14,599 nt of DNA, from the NCBI GenBank assembly GCA_900540375.1, contig UQFS01000048.1, forward strand, positions 1 to 14,599, read 5' to 3'. The position numbers and the translations under genes are program-made. How positions within the stretch are numbered: position 1 is the first letter of the stretch; each line of letters begins with the position of its first letter. Under the pieces are notes generated by a model. The model had not been told where the DNA came from, searched no databases, and saw nothing but the letters and a program-made list of their open reading frames with translations. This DNA comes from an uncultured Prevotella sp. GTDB taxonomy: Bacteria > Bacteroidota > Bacteroidia > Bacteroidales > Bacteroidaceae. Of the stretch, positions 1-7,391 are shown in pieces.

Positions 1-55
1 ACTCAACGGGTGATATCAGCCTCTGTTTCTCGGAACATCTAACTGGACACCCTAA

Positions 56-391
56 TTATTTACTGCGCTTACAGCATTTGCCTTTCTGCCGACTGCTGCA
101 CAGCCTGCACTGCAATTGCGTGCTGACAATATAGATGCTGTCATTGCGGCTATGACTTTGGAAGAGAAAGCTAACCTGGTGGTCGGTGATGGCATGGGGG
201 GCTTCTCGGCACGGCCTGTCATCGGCTCTTCTTCGAGTATCATGCCCGGAGCAGCTGGTACGACAAAAGCAATTCCACGGCTTGGAATCATCAAGGGAAA
301 TGCCACGTTGGCCGTTAAGAAACAAATAAAGACGGTCCACAACGTACTTAAACCGCAAGTGAAGCTTACTTCATTGAAACTTGCGCAATAG
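56..391 (+). pseudogene. GH3 beta-glucosidase/xylosidase N-terminal fragment
   Basis: An open frame follows an in-frame TAA at 53-55 and reads through a hydrophobic, signal-peptide-like stretch (FTALTAFAFLPTAAQ) into DNIDAVIAAMTLEEKANLVVG. It continues with the PGAAGTTKAIPRLGI block. These are the opening motifs of family 3 glycoside hydrolases, which act on beta-glucosides or xylosides in the periplasm. Homology ends near position 289. The family continues with a PA-x-x-L-A-D-G-P-x-G stretch, but here an unrelated lysine-rich tail of about 33 residues runs to a stop at 389-391. A whole GH3 enzyme has more than 700 residues, so over 85% of the gene is missing. There is also no plausible start codon; the only in-frame candidate is an internal TTG at 116. 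I read this as a remnant truncated at both ends and inactive. The family call rests on remembered motifs. Confidence 0.7.
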
Positions 392-440
392 GGAAAGGGA
401 TTATCCTTGCTTTGAACTGAAAGCAAAATCGTTTGGGCTT

Positions 441-458
441 GCTCCCCCTCAGGGGAGC
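441..458. repeat. Perfect short palindrome (7-bp stem, 4-nt loop)
   Basis: GCTCCCC pairs with GGGGAGC around a CTCA loop. It follows the GH3 remnant and has no T-run on either side. It resembles the C/G-rich intergenic palindrome at 627-653 and may belong to the same class of dispersed element. Confidence 0.45.
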
Positions 459-626
459 ATTATATGGTGAGAATTTAATTCCTTATGCCAAGTTGTTTTT
501 TAGTTAACGCTCCGCTCTGCGGAATAAAGAATATAAGATGGTGCGTGAAAAAGTTATTCGGTGTTAGCGAGTGAGATGCCGATCCCTACACCAAAACTGA
601 CAATATCAGTCTTTCGGGTATTGCCA

Positions 627-653
627 TTTCCTCCCCTTGGGGAGGGTTAGGGA
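627..653. repeat. Dispersed intergenic C/G palindromic element, copy A
   Basis: TTTCCTCCCC followed by TTGGGGAGGGTTAGGGAA has a near-relative at 11377-11405 (TTTCCTCCC, then GGGG, then GTTAGGGAA). Both are intergenic and in the same orientation. The CCTCCCC/GGGGAGG arms are self-complementary around a TT centre. This copy lies immediately 3' of the yfcE-like gene and may affect 3'-end formation or mRNA stability. The repeat is seen directly; the role is a guess. Confidence 0.5.
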
Positions 654-659
654 AGGGCT

Positions 660-1205
660 TTAGGGAAGAGCCTCTTCTTTTAGCATCTTCCCGTCGAGGT
701 TATATACTGCGACATGGCCGTTGTCCATCAAGGCCATGGTGGGTTCGTTGCCGCCCTTGGGGAAGGTGATGGAACCCGTGTTGCAGATGAGCGTGCCGTC
801 GGCAGCGTGCTCGAGTTGCCAAAGATGAGTGTGGCCGAAGAAAACTGCGTCGTAGTGCCCGGTGGGCAGATGGTCGGGATTGTAGACGTGGCCGTGGGTG
901 AGCAGGATGCGGCGGCCCTCGTCGACGAGAAGCACATAGTCGCTCATCATCGGGAAGCGGAGCAGCATCTGGTCGACCTCGGCATCGCAGTTGCCGCGTA
1001 CGGCAACGATGTCATCGGCCAGCGGGTTCAGTGCCTCGACGATGCCCTTGGCGTCAATGCCCTCGGGGATGCTGTTGCGTGGGCCGTAGTTGAGGATGTC
1101 GCCGAGGATGAGAAGCATGTCACACTGCTGTTGGCGATAGAAGTCCAGTGCACGCTGCAGCCGGGGCAGACTGCCGTGGATGTCGGAGATGATCAGATAG
1201 CGCAT
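660..1205 (-). CDS. yfcE: YfcE-type metallophosphodiesterase
   Basis: This 181-aa cytosolic protein belongs to the MPP/calcineurin-like family and is close in length to E. coli YfcE, a Mn-dependent phosphodiesterase of uncertain physiological substrate. The metal-binding blocks are all present and in order: D8-x-H10 (ISDIHGS), G35-D36, G71-N72-C73-D74, H104-G105-H106, and G124-H125-x-H127. The start at 1205 gives the canonical MRYLIISDIHG opening and lies 18 bp after the stop of the sigma factor gene, so the two are probably co-transcribed. It is the last gene of a three-gene minus-strand operon. The palindromic repeat at 627-653 lies just past its stop. The family call is secure. The link between a phosphodiesterase and a sigma factor is suggested only by the operon. 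Confidence 0.92.
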   Translation of the reverse strand: MRYLIISDIHGSLPRLQRALDFYRQQQCDMLLILGDILNYGPRNSIPEGIDAKGIVEALNPLADDIVAVRGNCDAEVDQMLLRFPMMSDYVLLVDEGRRILLTHGHVYNPDHLPTGHYDAVFFGHTHLWQLEHAADGTLICNTGSITFPKGGNEPTMALMDNGHVAVYNLDGKMLKEEALP

Positions 1206-1223
1206 GGTGATGACGGTGGTGTG

Positions 1224-1943
1224 TTATTTGAGGAGGAATGACTTGATGTTTTTGTTCTTCGAGAGCTTGCAGAGCTTTCTTACGGCTGTGTTGCGGATCT
1301 GTCTGACACGCTCACGCTTCAGTCCCATCTCCCGTGCCGTCTCGGCGAGCGTGCGGTGCTCGGCGCCGATGCCGTAGAACCGCTGTATCACCTGACGGCC
1401 GCGGGGATCGAGCTTGTCGATGATCTGCAGCAGTTCGGCTGTCGTGGTCTCGTCCTCCAGTGCGTTGTCGGGTTGCGTAGCGTCTTTGTCAGGGATGACA
1501 TGACCCAGACTCAACTCGTTGCTGCCGCCGATAGGTGCGTCGATCGACAGCGGATGGCTGCGTCTTTTCTCCCATGCCGGATCCTTGGCGTTGCGCGGCA
1601 CGCGGTAGAGGCCGGCCTGCTGCTCGATAGCCTGCTCGATGGCCTCTCGGATGTAAGGCGCGGCATAGGTGACAAAGCGTTTGCCGTGCTTGCCGTCGAA
1701 ATGCGTGGCAGCCTTGAGCATGCCGATGTTGCCCTCGCTGACCAGGTCGTCCATGCTGAGCCCTCGGTTTTTGTATTGGTTGGCCACGTTGATGACATAG
1801 CTCAGGTTGGCCGCCACCAGCTTGTCCAAAGCCCGCTTGTTGCCTTGCGCGATCTTCTCGGCGAGTTGCTGCTCCTCGGCGTCGCTGAGGAGTTTCTGCT
1901 TTCCTACTTCCTGTATGTAAGCGTCGTTGAGTTCTTCGTTCAT
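1224..1943 (-). CDS. Compact primary-like sigma-70 factor lacking the sigma-3 domain
   Basis: This 239-aa protein is an RpoD/SigA-related sigma factor. Region 1.2 is at about residues 5-40, region 2 at about 41-118 (including DDLVSEGNIGMLKAATHFD and RFVTYAAPYIRE), a sigma finger-like segment at 132-158 (LSIDAPIGG...DKDATQPD), and region 4 with its helix-turn-helix at about 176-235 (LKRERVRQIRNTAVRKL). The usual Bacteroidetes primary sigma factor is about 285-290 aa and has a sigma-3 globular domain with the R-P-S-P-E-E-L motif. Here that domain is replaced by a linker of about 13 residues (119-131). The region 2.3 tryptophan pair used in promoter melting is replaced by P96-Y97. Together these suggest an alternative promoter-class sigma factor rather than the housekeeping one. 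It sits 37 bp after a 79-aa gene and 18 bp before the phosphodiesterase gene. Confidence 0.88.
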   Translation of the reverse strand: MNEELNDAYIQEVGKQKLLSDAEEQQLAEKIAQGNKRALDKLVAANLSYVINVANQYKNRGLSMDDLVSEGNIGMLKAATHFDGKHGKRFVTYAAPYIREAIEQAIEQQAGLYRVPRNAKDPAWEKRRSHPLSIDAPIGGSNELSLGHVIPDKDATQPDNALEDETTTAELLQIIDKLDPRGRQVIQRFYGIGAEHRTLAETAREMGLKRERVRQIRNTAVRKLCKLSKNKNIKSFLLK

Positions 1944-1980
1944 ATCTTTTTTGCTTTTACGATGTGTATGGTCCGGCCTC

Positions 1981-2220
1981 TCAGGCCAGTCCGCTGTCGA
2001 CCAACAGTTCTGCTACCTCTTCCGGCGTGTTGTAGTCCATGCCGAAGGCGAGGTCTTCGTCGGAGAGTTCCTGCGAGAGTTCTCTTGCCTCCTCCTCGTT
2101 GTATCGTGCGTTGCCGTTCTTGTCTTTGGCCTGACAGATGGCTGCGACGACGCGCTCGCGATAGGCGGCGATATTCTCTTTGCCGTTGGCGGCGGATATG
2201 TTGTCTGTTGTCTGCTCCAT
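1981..2220 (-). CDS. Small acidic conserved-looking protein of unknown function
   Basis: This 79-aa protein is the first gene of the minus-strand operon, 37 bp upstream of the compact sigma factor. It has no signal peptide or membrane segment. Its second half is strongly acidic and looks helical (EEEARELSQELSDEDLAFG, then TPEEVAELLVDSGL). I do not recognise a family. The composition matches its neighbours. A -7 box lies 25 bp upstream, and the start at 2220 is the only sensible ATG. A small acidic protein leading a sigma factor operon could be a regulator of that sigma factor, but nothing in the sequence shows this. Confidence 0.72.
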   Translation of the reverse strand: MEQTTDNISAANGKENIAAYRERVVAAICQAKDKNGNARYNEEEARELSQELSDEDLAFGMDYNTPEEVAELLVDSGLA

Positions 2221-2244
2221 AGTCGTGACGATTTCTTTTTAGTA

Positions 2245-2252
2245 CAAAGATA
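2245..2252 (-). promoter_or_regulatory. Bacteroidetes-type -7 box for the sigma/yfcE operon
   Basis: The minus strand reads TATCTTTG, a match to the Bacteroidetes consensus TAnnTTTG. It lies 25 bp upstream of the 79-aa gene start, leaving a leader of roughly 15-20 nt. No good TTTG -33 box is seen 19-21 bp further upstream, so strength or sigma dependence may be atypical. Confidence 0.55.
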
Positions 2253-2339
2253 TGAATTATTTAGGAAATAACTCTTGTATTTCTTGATAAATAAGTAAAA
2301 AAATAACGATTCATAGATGAAAACGTAGTGTTTTTTTAG

Positions 2340-2347
2340 TAACTTTG
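2340..2347 (+). promoter_or_regulatory. Bacteroidetes-type -7 box for the activase gene
   Basis: TAACTTTG matches TAnnTTTG and lies 36 bp upstream of the activase ATG at 2384. The expected transcript would have a leader of about 30 nt with an A/T-rich ribosome-binding region (AATAAAGGT just before the ATG). A clear TTTG at -33 is missing. This promoter diverges from the one at 2245-2252. Confidence 0.6.
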
Positions 2348-2383
2348 CATATATAAAGAAATATAGGAAACGCCAATAAAGGT

Positions 2384-5300
2384 ATGGGAAAAGAATACAG
2401 AGCCGGACTGGATGTCGGATCCACGACGGCGAAGATCGTTGTTCTTGATGACGAAGATCATATCGTCTACTCACAGTATCGGCGGCACAACGCCCAAGTG
2501 CGGGAACTGACCACGACCTATCTCAACGAGATCAAGCATCAGCTCGGCAATCCGTCACTGCGTCTTTGCGTGACCGGATCGGTGGGTATGGCCACAGCCG
2601 ACGAGCTCCGCTCGGAGTTTGCCCAGGAGGTGGTGGCTGCCACGGTGTTTGCCCGTAACCGCTATCCCGAGGCCCGTGCACTCGTGGACATCGGCGGCGA
2701 GGATGCCAAGGTGGTCTTCTTCAATGGCCAGAGCACGGAGCTGCGCATGAACGGCAACTGCGCGGGAGGCACCGGTGCGTTTATTGATCAGATGGCTTTG
2801 CTCCTCGGCTGCGACAACCAGCGCATGAGCGAGCTGGCCATGACCTCCACCCATGTCTATCCGATGGCCGCGCGCTGTGGCGTCTTTGCCAAGACCGACG
2901 TGCAGAACCTCATGTCGCGCAACCTGCCGGAGAGCGACATCGCTGCCAGCATCTTCCACAGTATCGCCGTGCAGACCGTCACCACGCTGAGCCACGGTAT
3001 CGACTTCACGCCGCCAATCCTTCTTTGCGGCGGTCCGCTGACATTCCTCCCTGCCCTGCGCAAGGCGTTTTCCGACTATCTCCATCTCGATGCCAATGAC
3101 TTCATCGTACTCAAAGAGGGCAACCTCATCCCGGCGCTCGGCTGCGCCATCCGTGCCGGGAAGGAGGCCAAAGCGGTGGACGTTGACGAACTGCTCGACC
3201 GCATCGCCCATCCGGAAGCCTGCCGTCGTCACCAGAGTTGTGAGCACACAGCTGCCGTTGCGACCGACGGGTTGCAGCCGCTCTTCCGCTCTGAGGCTGA
3301 ATATACAGCGTGGCTCAACGACAAACAGTGTTATGCCACCCCGCTCTATCCCATGCACGGCGGACGCGAAGAGGTGGTCATCGGCATCGACTCGGGCTCC
3401 ACAACGACAAAGCTCATCGTGGTGCGTGCAGACAAGGGCCACGAGGGGGAGATCATTTTCAGCGACTACAGCATGAATCTCGGCAATCCGATCCATGCCG
3501 TAGAGGAAGCTCTCAAACGTTTGAAGCTCAAGGCTGAGGAAAGCGGAACCACACTCGACATCGTGGGCTCGTGCTCTACGGGCTATGGCGAGGAGCTGAT
3601 CAAGGCTGCCTTTAACCTCGATGACGGCATCATCGAGACGATGGCCCATGAGCGGGCTGCCGCATGCTTGCTGCCCGACGTGTCGTTTATCCTCGACATC
3701 GGCGGTCAGGACATGAAAGCGATCTTTGTCGATCATGGCGCTGTGGTGCGTATGGAACTCAACGAGGCCTGCTCGTCGGGTTGTGGAACGTTTATCCAGA
3801 CCTTTGCGCAAAGTCTGGGCTACCGCGTGCAGGACTTTGCCGCCTTGGCTTGTCAGGCCGACCGTCCCTGTGACCTCGGCACGCGCTGTACGGTGTTTAT
3901 GAATTCCAAGGTGAAGCAGGTGCTGCGCGAAGGCGCTACGGTGGCTGATATCGCAGCCGGACTGGCCTATTCGGTGGTGCGCAACTGCCTCTATAAGGTA
4001 TTGAAACTCAGAGGTAACGATGACCTCGGGAAGCATATTGTCGTACAAGGCGGTACAATGAAGAACGATGCGGTCGTCCGTGCTTTTGAGTTGCTCTCTC
4101 ATACAAGGGTGGCTCGCAGCAACATCCCGGAGATGATGGGTGCCTATGGTTGTGCCCTGCACGCCATTGCCGCTTGTCAGTCCGCGACACAACTGCATCA
4201 TGTCTCTCTCGACGATCTGCTCCGGCAGTCGTCGTGCGAGACACGTCTGCTCAACTGCAAGGGCTGTGAGAACCAATGCCTCGTGACAATGTACCGCTTT
4301 GGTGGTGGACGACGCTACTACTCCGGCAACAAATGTGAGCGGGTCTTCAACAACCAGGGAAAGAACCACGACAAAGGAGAGAATATCTATCGCGAGAAAT
4401 ATGAATTGCTCTTCGGCCGTGCCGAACAGCCTTCCATGCCGTCGCGCACAGAGGTCGTCGCCATACCCCGCGTGCTGAATATGTATGAGGAGTTTCCGTT
4501 CTGGCATACGCTCTTCACGAGTGCCGGCTTTGAGGTGATGCTCAGCTCGGAGTCTACATTCAAGAAATACGAGCGTACGCTGGGCACGGTGATGAGCGAC
4601 AATATCTGTTTTCCGGCGAAACTCACCCACGCGCATGTTAAGGAACTCGACGAACGGCTCGGCCAGCTGCCTGAGAGCAGGACGGGATTCATCTTCATGC
4701 CTTATGTGGTCTTTGAGCATCAGGACGATGACCGCACGATCAACAGCTATAATTGCCCGATAGTTACGGCATACTCCGACGTGATCCGCAGTGCCATGGC
4801 GCTGCAACATCGTGTAGAGTCGCCCGTGATCAACTTCCGTGATGAGCCTTTGCTGCGCAAGCAGATCCTGGCCTTCCTCAAGAAGCATGGTGTCGACAAG
4901 CACGTTGCTGAGGCTGCGCTGGCCGCTGCACTGAAGGCTGAACGTCAATATACTTCTCAGGTGCAGCAACGCTGCGAGGATATCCTGGCACAAAGTCGCA
5001 AGGACGGTAAGTTGACCATTCTCTTGGCTGGCCGTCCTTACCATACCGACCCGCTCATCCAGCACAAGCTCTCGGACATGATCGCGGCACTCGGCGTGAA
5101 TGTGATTTCTGACGACATCGTCAGGGCTGACGAGCAGACACCGTCCGGCGATACCTGTCTGGTGAAGCAGTGGGCTTATATGAACCGTATCATCAAGTCG
5201 GGACAGTGGTGCGCCGAACAGCCCGGCGATGTCCATTTCGTACAGATGACATCTTTTGGTTGCGGTCCTGACTCATTCATCCAGGACGAGGTGCGCCATA

Positions 5301-6739
5301 TCCTTCGTGAACATGGCAAGCCCTACACATTGTTGAAAATCGACGATGTAAGTAATCTCGGCAGCTTGAAGTTGCGTGTTCGCTCACTCATCGAGTCGCT
5401 GAGAGGACAGAAGAGCGAAACGGAAAAGCAGAAAACAACCTGTGATGTTGACTCGCAGGCAGCGGACAAGACTGATGCCGAAAACTCTTTGCCACCGATC
5501 ACCCGCCATATTCTGGCTCCTTACTTCACGGAATATCTCACTCCGCTGTTGCCTCCGATCTGCCGGTTGATCGGTTGGGATGTAGAGGTGCTTCCGCCGA
5601 GCGATGCCGAGAGTGCGGAGTATGGATTGAAGTACGCCAATAACGAGGTGTGCTATCCTGCCACGCTGGTCGTCGGCGACTTTGTCAAGGCGTTGCGGTC
5701 AGGAAAATATGATCCGGGGAAGGTGTCGGTGGTGATGAGTCAGACGGGTGGACAGTGCCGTGCGACGAACTATGCGGCGCTGATCCGCCGTGCTCTCGAT
5801 GCCAATGGTTTCAAGCGTGTGCCGTTGATCACCTTGGGCGTGTCGACGAGTGCGGAGGACGAAGACGAGAACCAGAGCGCGGCGCTCGATGTGCCATGGC
5901 TGCGTCTGGCTCCGATCATCACGACGATGTTTCTCTATGGTGACACGATCTCGAAGTTCTATCATGGTGCTGTGTGCCGTCTGCGTAAGGATGCTTATCA
6001 TGTGGGACCACAGGGAGCGACGAACGACGCCGAACTACTGCGTGACAAATTTCTCGCGTTGGCTGCTGATCCGATACTTCATAACAGTCCCAAGGGCCTG
6101 ATGGACCTTATCGCCAAAGCCGCCGAGGAGTTCGACAGCATCGTTGAGGACAAGGAAGTGCCTGCCGTGGGCATTGTAGGAGAGATCTTTCTGAAGTTCA
6201 ATCCCTTTGCCCATCAGTTCCTGGCGCGTAAGATCATTGCCAAGGGCTGTGAGGTCGTCCCGCCGTTGCTCTCTCCTTTCTTCTTGCAGGAGTTTGTCAA
6301 CGTGATAGCCGCTAAGCATCTCGGATTGAAGTGCAGCAACGTGCCGGATTTCCTGGTGAAGAGTATCTACAGTCTGATCTGGCGTCGGGAGAGGAAGATC
6401 AATCGCTTGGCCTCGCGTTTCCGCTATTACCGTCCGTTTACCAACATCTTCGATGATGCCAAGGAGGTGAACGGCGTGGTGAGCCTTGCGGCTCAGTTCG
6501 GTGAGGGCTGGCTGCTGCCGAGCGACATCATCAGCCTGGTACGGCAGGGTGTGAACAACGTGGCCAGCCTCCAGCCCTTCGGCTGTATTGCCAATCACAT
6601 CGTCTCGAAAGGTATTGAGAAAAAACTAAAGAAGATGTATCCACAGCTCAACCTGGTATCACTTGACTTCGATTCCGGTGTCTCTGCCGTGAACGTCACC
6701 AACCGCCTGTTGCTGTTCATTGACAGCATCAGGGAATGA
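2384..6739 (+). CDS. Fused acyl-CoA dehydratase activase (BadF/HgdC-type, two ATPase domains plus DUF2229-like)
   Basis: This 1451-aa cytosolic protein carries two tandem BcrAD/BadFG (ASKHA) ATPase domains, each opening with a phosphate-binding loop: GLDVGSTTAK near residue 8 and GIDSGSTTTK near 333. Domain 1 has C126 (NGNCAGGTG) and C165 (AARCGVF), equivalent to the [4Fe-4S] cysteines of the 2-hydroxyglutaryl-CoA dehydratase activator HgdC. Domain 2 has C463/C467 and C502. A cysteine cluster follows (C625-x2-C628-x3-C632, then C651). Next are a DUF2229-like region from about 690 (SDNICFPAKLTHAH, C742; GRPYHTD; FGCGPDSF), a charged linker at about 1005-1042, and a C-terminal dehydratase-component-like part (YANNEVCYPA, QTGGQCRATNY). 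Family members couple ATP hydrolysis to low-potential electron transfer. No dehydratase subunit genes adjoin it and it appears monocistronic, so the substrate is unknown. Confidence 0.92.
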   Translation: MGKEYRAGLDVGSTTAKIVVLDDEDHIVYSQYRRHNAQVRELTTTYLNEIKHQLGNPSLRLCVTGSVGMATADELRSEFAQEVVAATVFARNRYPEARALVDIGGEDAKVVFFNGQSTELRMNGNCAGGTGAFIDQMALLLGCDNQRMSELAMTSTHVYPMAARCGVFAKTDVQNLMSRNLPESDIAASIFHSIAVQTVTTLSHGIDFTPPILLCGGPLTFLPALRKAFSDYLHLDANDFIVLKEGNLIPALGCAIRAGKEAKAVDVDELLDRIAHPEACRRHQSCEHTAAVATDGLQPLFRSEAEYTAWLNDKQCYATPLYPMHGGREEVVIGIDSGSTTTKLIVVRADKGHEGEIIFSDYSMNLGNPIHAVEEALKRLKLKAEESGTTLDIVGSCSTGYGEELIKAAFNLDDGIIETMAHERAAACLLPDVSFILDIGGQDMKAIFVDHGAVVRMELNEACSSGCGTFIQTFAQSLGYRVQDFAALACQADRPCDLGTRCTVFMNSKVKQVLREGATVADIAAGLAYSVVRNCLYKVLKLRGNDDLGKHIVVQGGTMKNDAVVRAFELLSHTRVARSNIPEMMGAYGCALHAIAACQSATQLHHVSLDDLLRQSSCETRLLNCKGCENQCLVTMYRFGGGRRYYSGNKCERVFNNQGKNHDKGENIYREKYELLFGRAEQPSMPSRTEVVAIPRVLNMYEEFPFWHTLFTSAGFEVMLSSESTFKKYERTLGTVMSDNICFPAKLTHAHVKELDERLGQLPESRTGFIFMPYVVFEHQDDDRTINSYNCPIVTAYSDVIRSAMALQHRVESPVINFRDEPLLRKQILAFLKKHGVDKHVAEAALAAALKAERQYTSQVQQRCEDILAQSRKDGKLTILLAGRPYHTDPLIQHKLSDMIAALGVNVISDDIVRADEQTPSGDTCLVKQWAYMNRIIKSGQWCAEQPGDVHFVQMTSFGCGPDSFIQDEVRHILREHGKPYTLLKIDDVSNLGSLKLRVRSLIESLRGQKSETEKQKTTCDVDSQAADKTDAENSLPPITRHILAPYFTEYLTPLLPPICRLIGWDVEVLPPSDAESAEYGLKYANNEVCYPATLVVGDFVKALRSGKYDPGKVSVVMSQTGGQCRATNYAALIRRALDANGFKRVPLITLGVSTSAEDEDENQSAALDVPWLRLAPIITTMFLYGDTISKFYHGAVCRLRKDAYHVGPQGATNDAELLRDKFLALAADPILHNSPKGLMDLIAKAAEEFDSIVEDKEVPAVGIVGEIFLKFNPFAHQFLARKIIAKGCEVVPPLLSPFFLQEFVNVIAAKHLGLKCSNVPDFLVKSIYSLIWRRERKINRLASRFRYYRPFTNIFDDAKEVNGVVSLAAQFGEGWLLPSDIISLVRQGVNNVASLQPFGCIANHIVSKGIEKKLKKMYPQLNLVSLDFDSGVSAVNVTNRLLLFIDSIRE

Positions 6740-6755
6740 AGAATAATAGAAAACA

Positions 6756-6789
6756 AAAAAGTCCCGCGGCAACAGCCGCGGGACTTTTT
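6756..6789. terminator. Perfect bidirectional intrinsic terminator
   Basis: AAAAAGTCCCGCGGC, loop AACA, GCCGCGGGACTTTTT form a perfect 15-bp stem. It has an A-run on one side and a T-run on the other, so it would terminate in both directions. It lies between the stop of the activase gene (6739) and the stop of tpx (6791), which converge here. Confidence 0.93.
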
Positions 6790-6790
6790 G

Positions 6791-7291
6791 TTATTTCAGT
6801 GCTTCTAACGCACGCTTATAGTCCGGCTCGTCCTCGATATTCTCCACCTGCTGGGTGTAGACGACCTTACCTTCTTCGTCAACGATGACGACGGCACGGG
6901 ACTGCAGGCCACGCATCGGGCCGTCAACGATCACGGTGCCGTAAGCCTTACCGAACTCTGGAGAGCGGAACAGGGATACGGGTACCACGTTTTTCAAACC
7001 TTCTGTCGTACAGAAGCGGCCTTGGGCGAAGGGCAGGTCCTCAGAGATGCAGAGCACCACGGTGTTGGCCATCTTCGAAGCGTCAGCGTTGAAGTGACGC
7101 ACAGAGGCAGCGCAGGTGGCTGTGTCGAGACTGGGGAATATGTTGAGCACCACACGCTTGCCGCGCAGGTCGCTGAGCTTCAGGGTACTGAGGTCACCTT
7201 TGGTAGCCTCGAAATCAGGTGCGATACTTCCTTTTGCGGGCAGAGTGCCGATGGTGTTCATCGCATTGCCTAATAAACTAACTTTTGCCAT
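6791..7291 (-). CDS. tpx: Thiol peroxidase Tpx (atypical 2-Cys peroxiredoxin)
   Basis: This 166-aa peroxiredoxin reduces hydrogen peroxide and alkyl hydroperoxides with thioredoxin as reductant. The peroxidatic cysteine is C60 in FPSLDTATC and the resolving cysteine is C94 in GRFCTTEGL; these match C61 and C95 of E. coli Tpx. Length and the N-terminal G-x-L-P-x-x-G-x-x-A-P-D-F block fit the family over its full extent. No signal peptide is present, so it is probably cytoplasmic; E. coli Tpx, once thought periplasmic, is similar in this. It is a single gene with its own promoter (7321-7352), and it ends at the shared terminator with the activase. Sitting next to an oxygen-labile iron-sulphur activase suits an anaerobe, but the genes are convergent rather than co-transcribed. 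Confidence 0.95.
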   Translation of the reverse strand: MAKVSLLGNAMNTIGTLPAKGSIAPDFEATKGDLSTLKLSDLRGKRVVLNIFPSLDTATCAASVRHFNADASKMANTVVLCISEDLPFAQGRFCTTEGLKNVVPVSLFRSPEFGKAYGTVIVDGPMRGLQSRAVVIVDEEGKVVYTQQVENIEDEPDYKRALEALK

Positions 7292-7320
7292 AATCTTTAG
7301 TGTTTAATGTGTTGGTACTG

Positions 7321-7352
7321 CAAATATACGAAACATGGTGGTAAGCGCCAAA
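7321..7352 (-). promoter_or_regulatory. Full Bacteroidetes promoter for tpx
   Basis: On the minus strand TTTG (7349-7352) is followed after exactly 20 bp by TATATTTG (7321-7328). This is a full match to the Bacteroidetes primary-sigma consensus TTTG-N19-21-TAnnTTTG. The start of tpx lies 29 bp downstream of the -7 box, which predicts a leader of about 20-25 nt. It is the best promoter in the window and helps identify the phylum. Confidence 0.85.
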
Positions 7353-7391
7353 TCCCTCTCTCCTTTTTTCGAAATATTAATAGAGCGACAT

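Larger units (their letters stand above)
392..659. other. Intergenic region with hairpin and possible gene-tail remnant
   Basis: No convincing whole gene is present. A perfect 7-bp hairpin (GCTCCCC, loop CTCA, GGGGAGC) lies at 441-458; it lacks a U-tract, so it is more likely a dispersed palindrome than a terminator. On the minus strand, positions 631 to 554 read openly into a TAA stop at 554-556. The encoded tail is IVSFGVGIGISLANTE, whose alternating pattern resembles the last strand of a beta-barrel protein. It could be a decayed 3' end, but it is too short to assign. Confidence 0.3.

Noticed and set aside
441..458. Hairpin considered as a rho-independent terminator
   Set aside because: There is no T-run on either side and no intact gene ending nearby, so I list it only as a palindrome.
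714..1241. Plus-strand open frames across the yfcE-like and sigma factor genes (also 1356-2222)
   Set aside because: They lie antisense to genes with clear catalytic or DNA-binding motifs and have no features of their own.
2555..5236. An 893-codon open frame on the minus strand opposite the activase gene
   Set aside because: It is antisense to a gene with unmistakable domain motifs. Its length is explained by GC-rich third positions, and its translation shows no coherent fold or membrane pattern.
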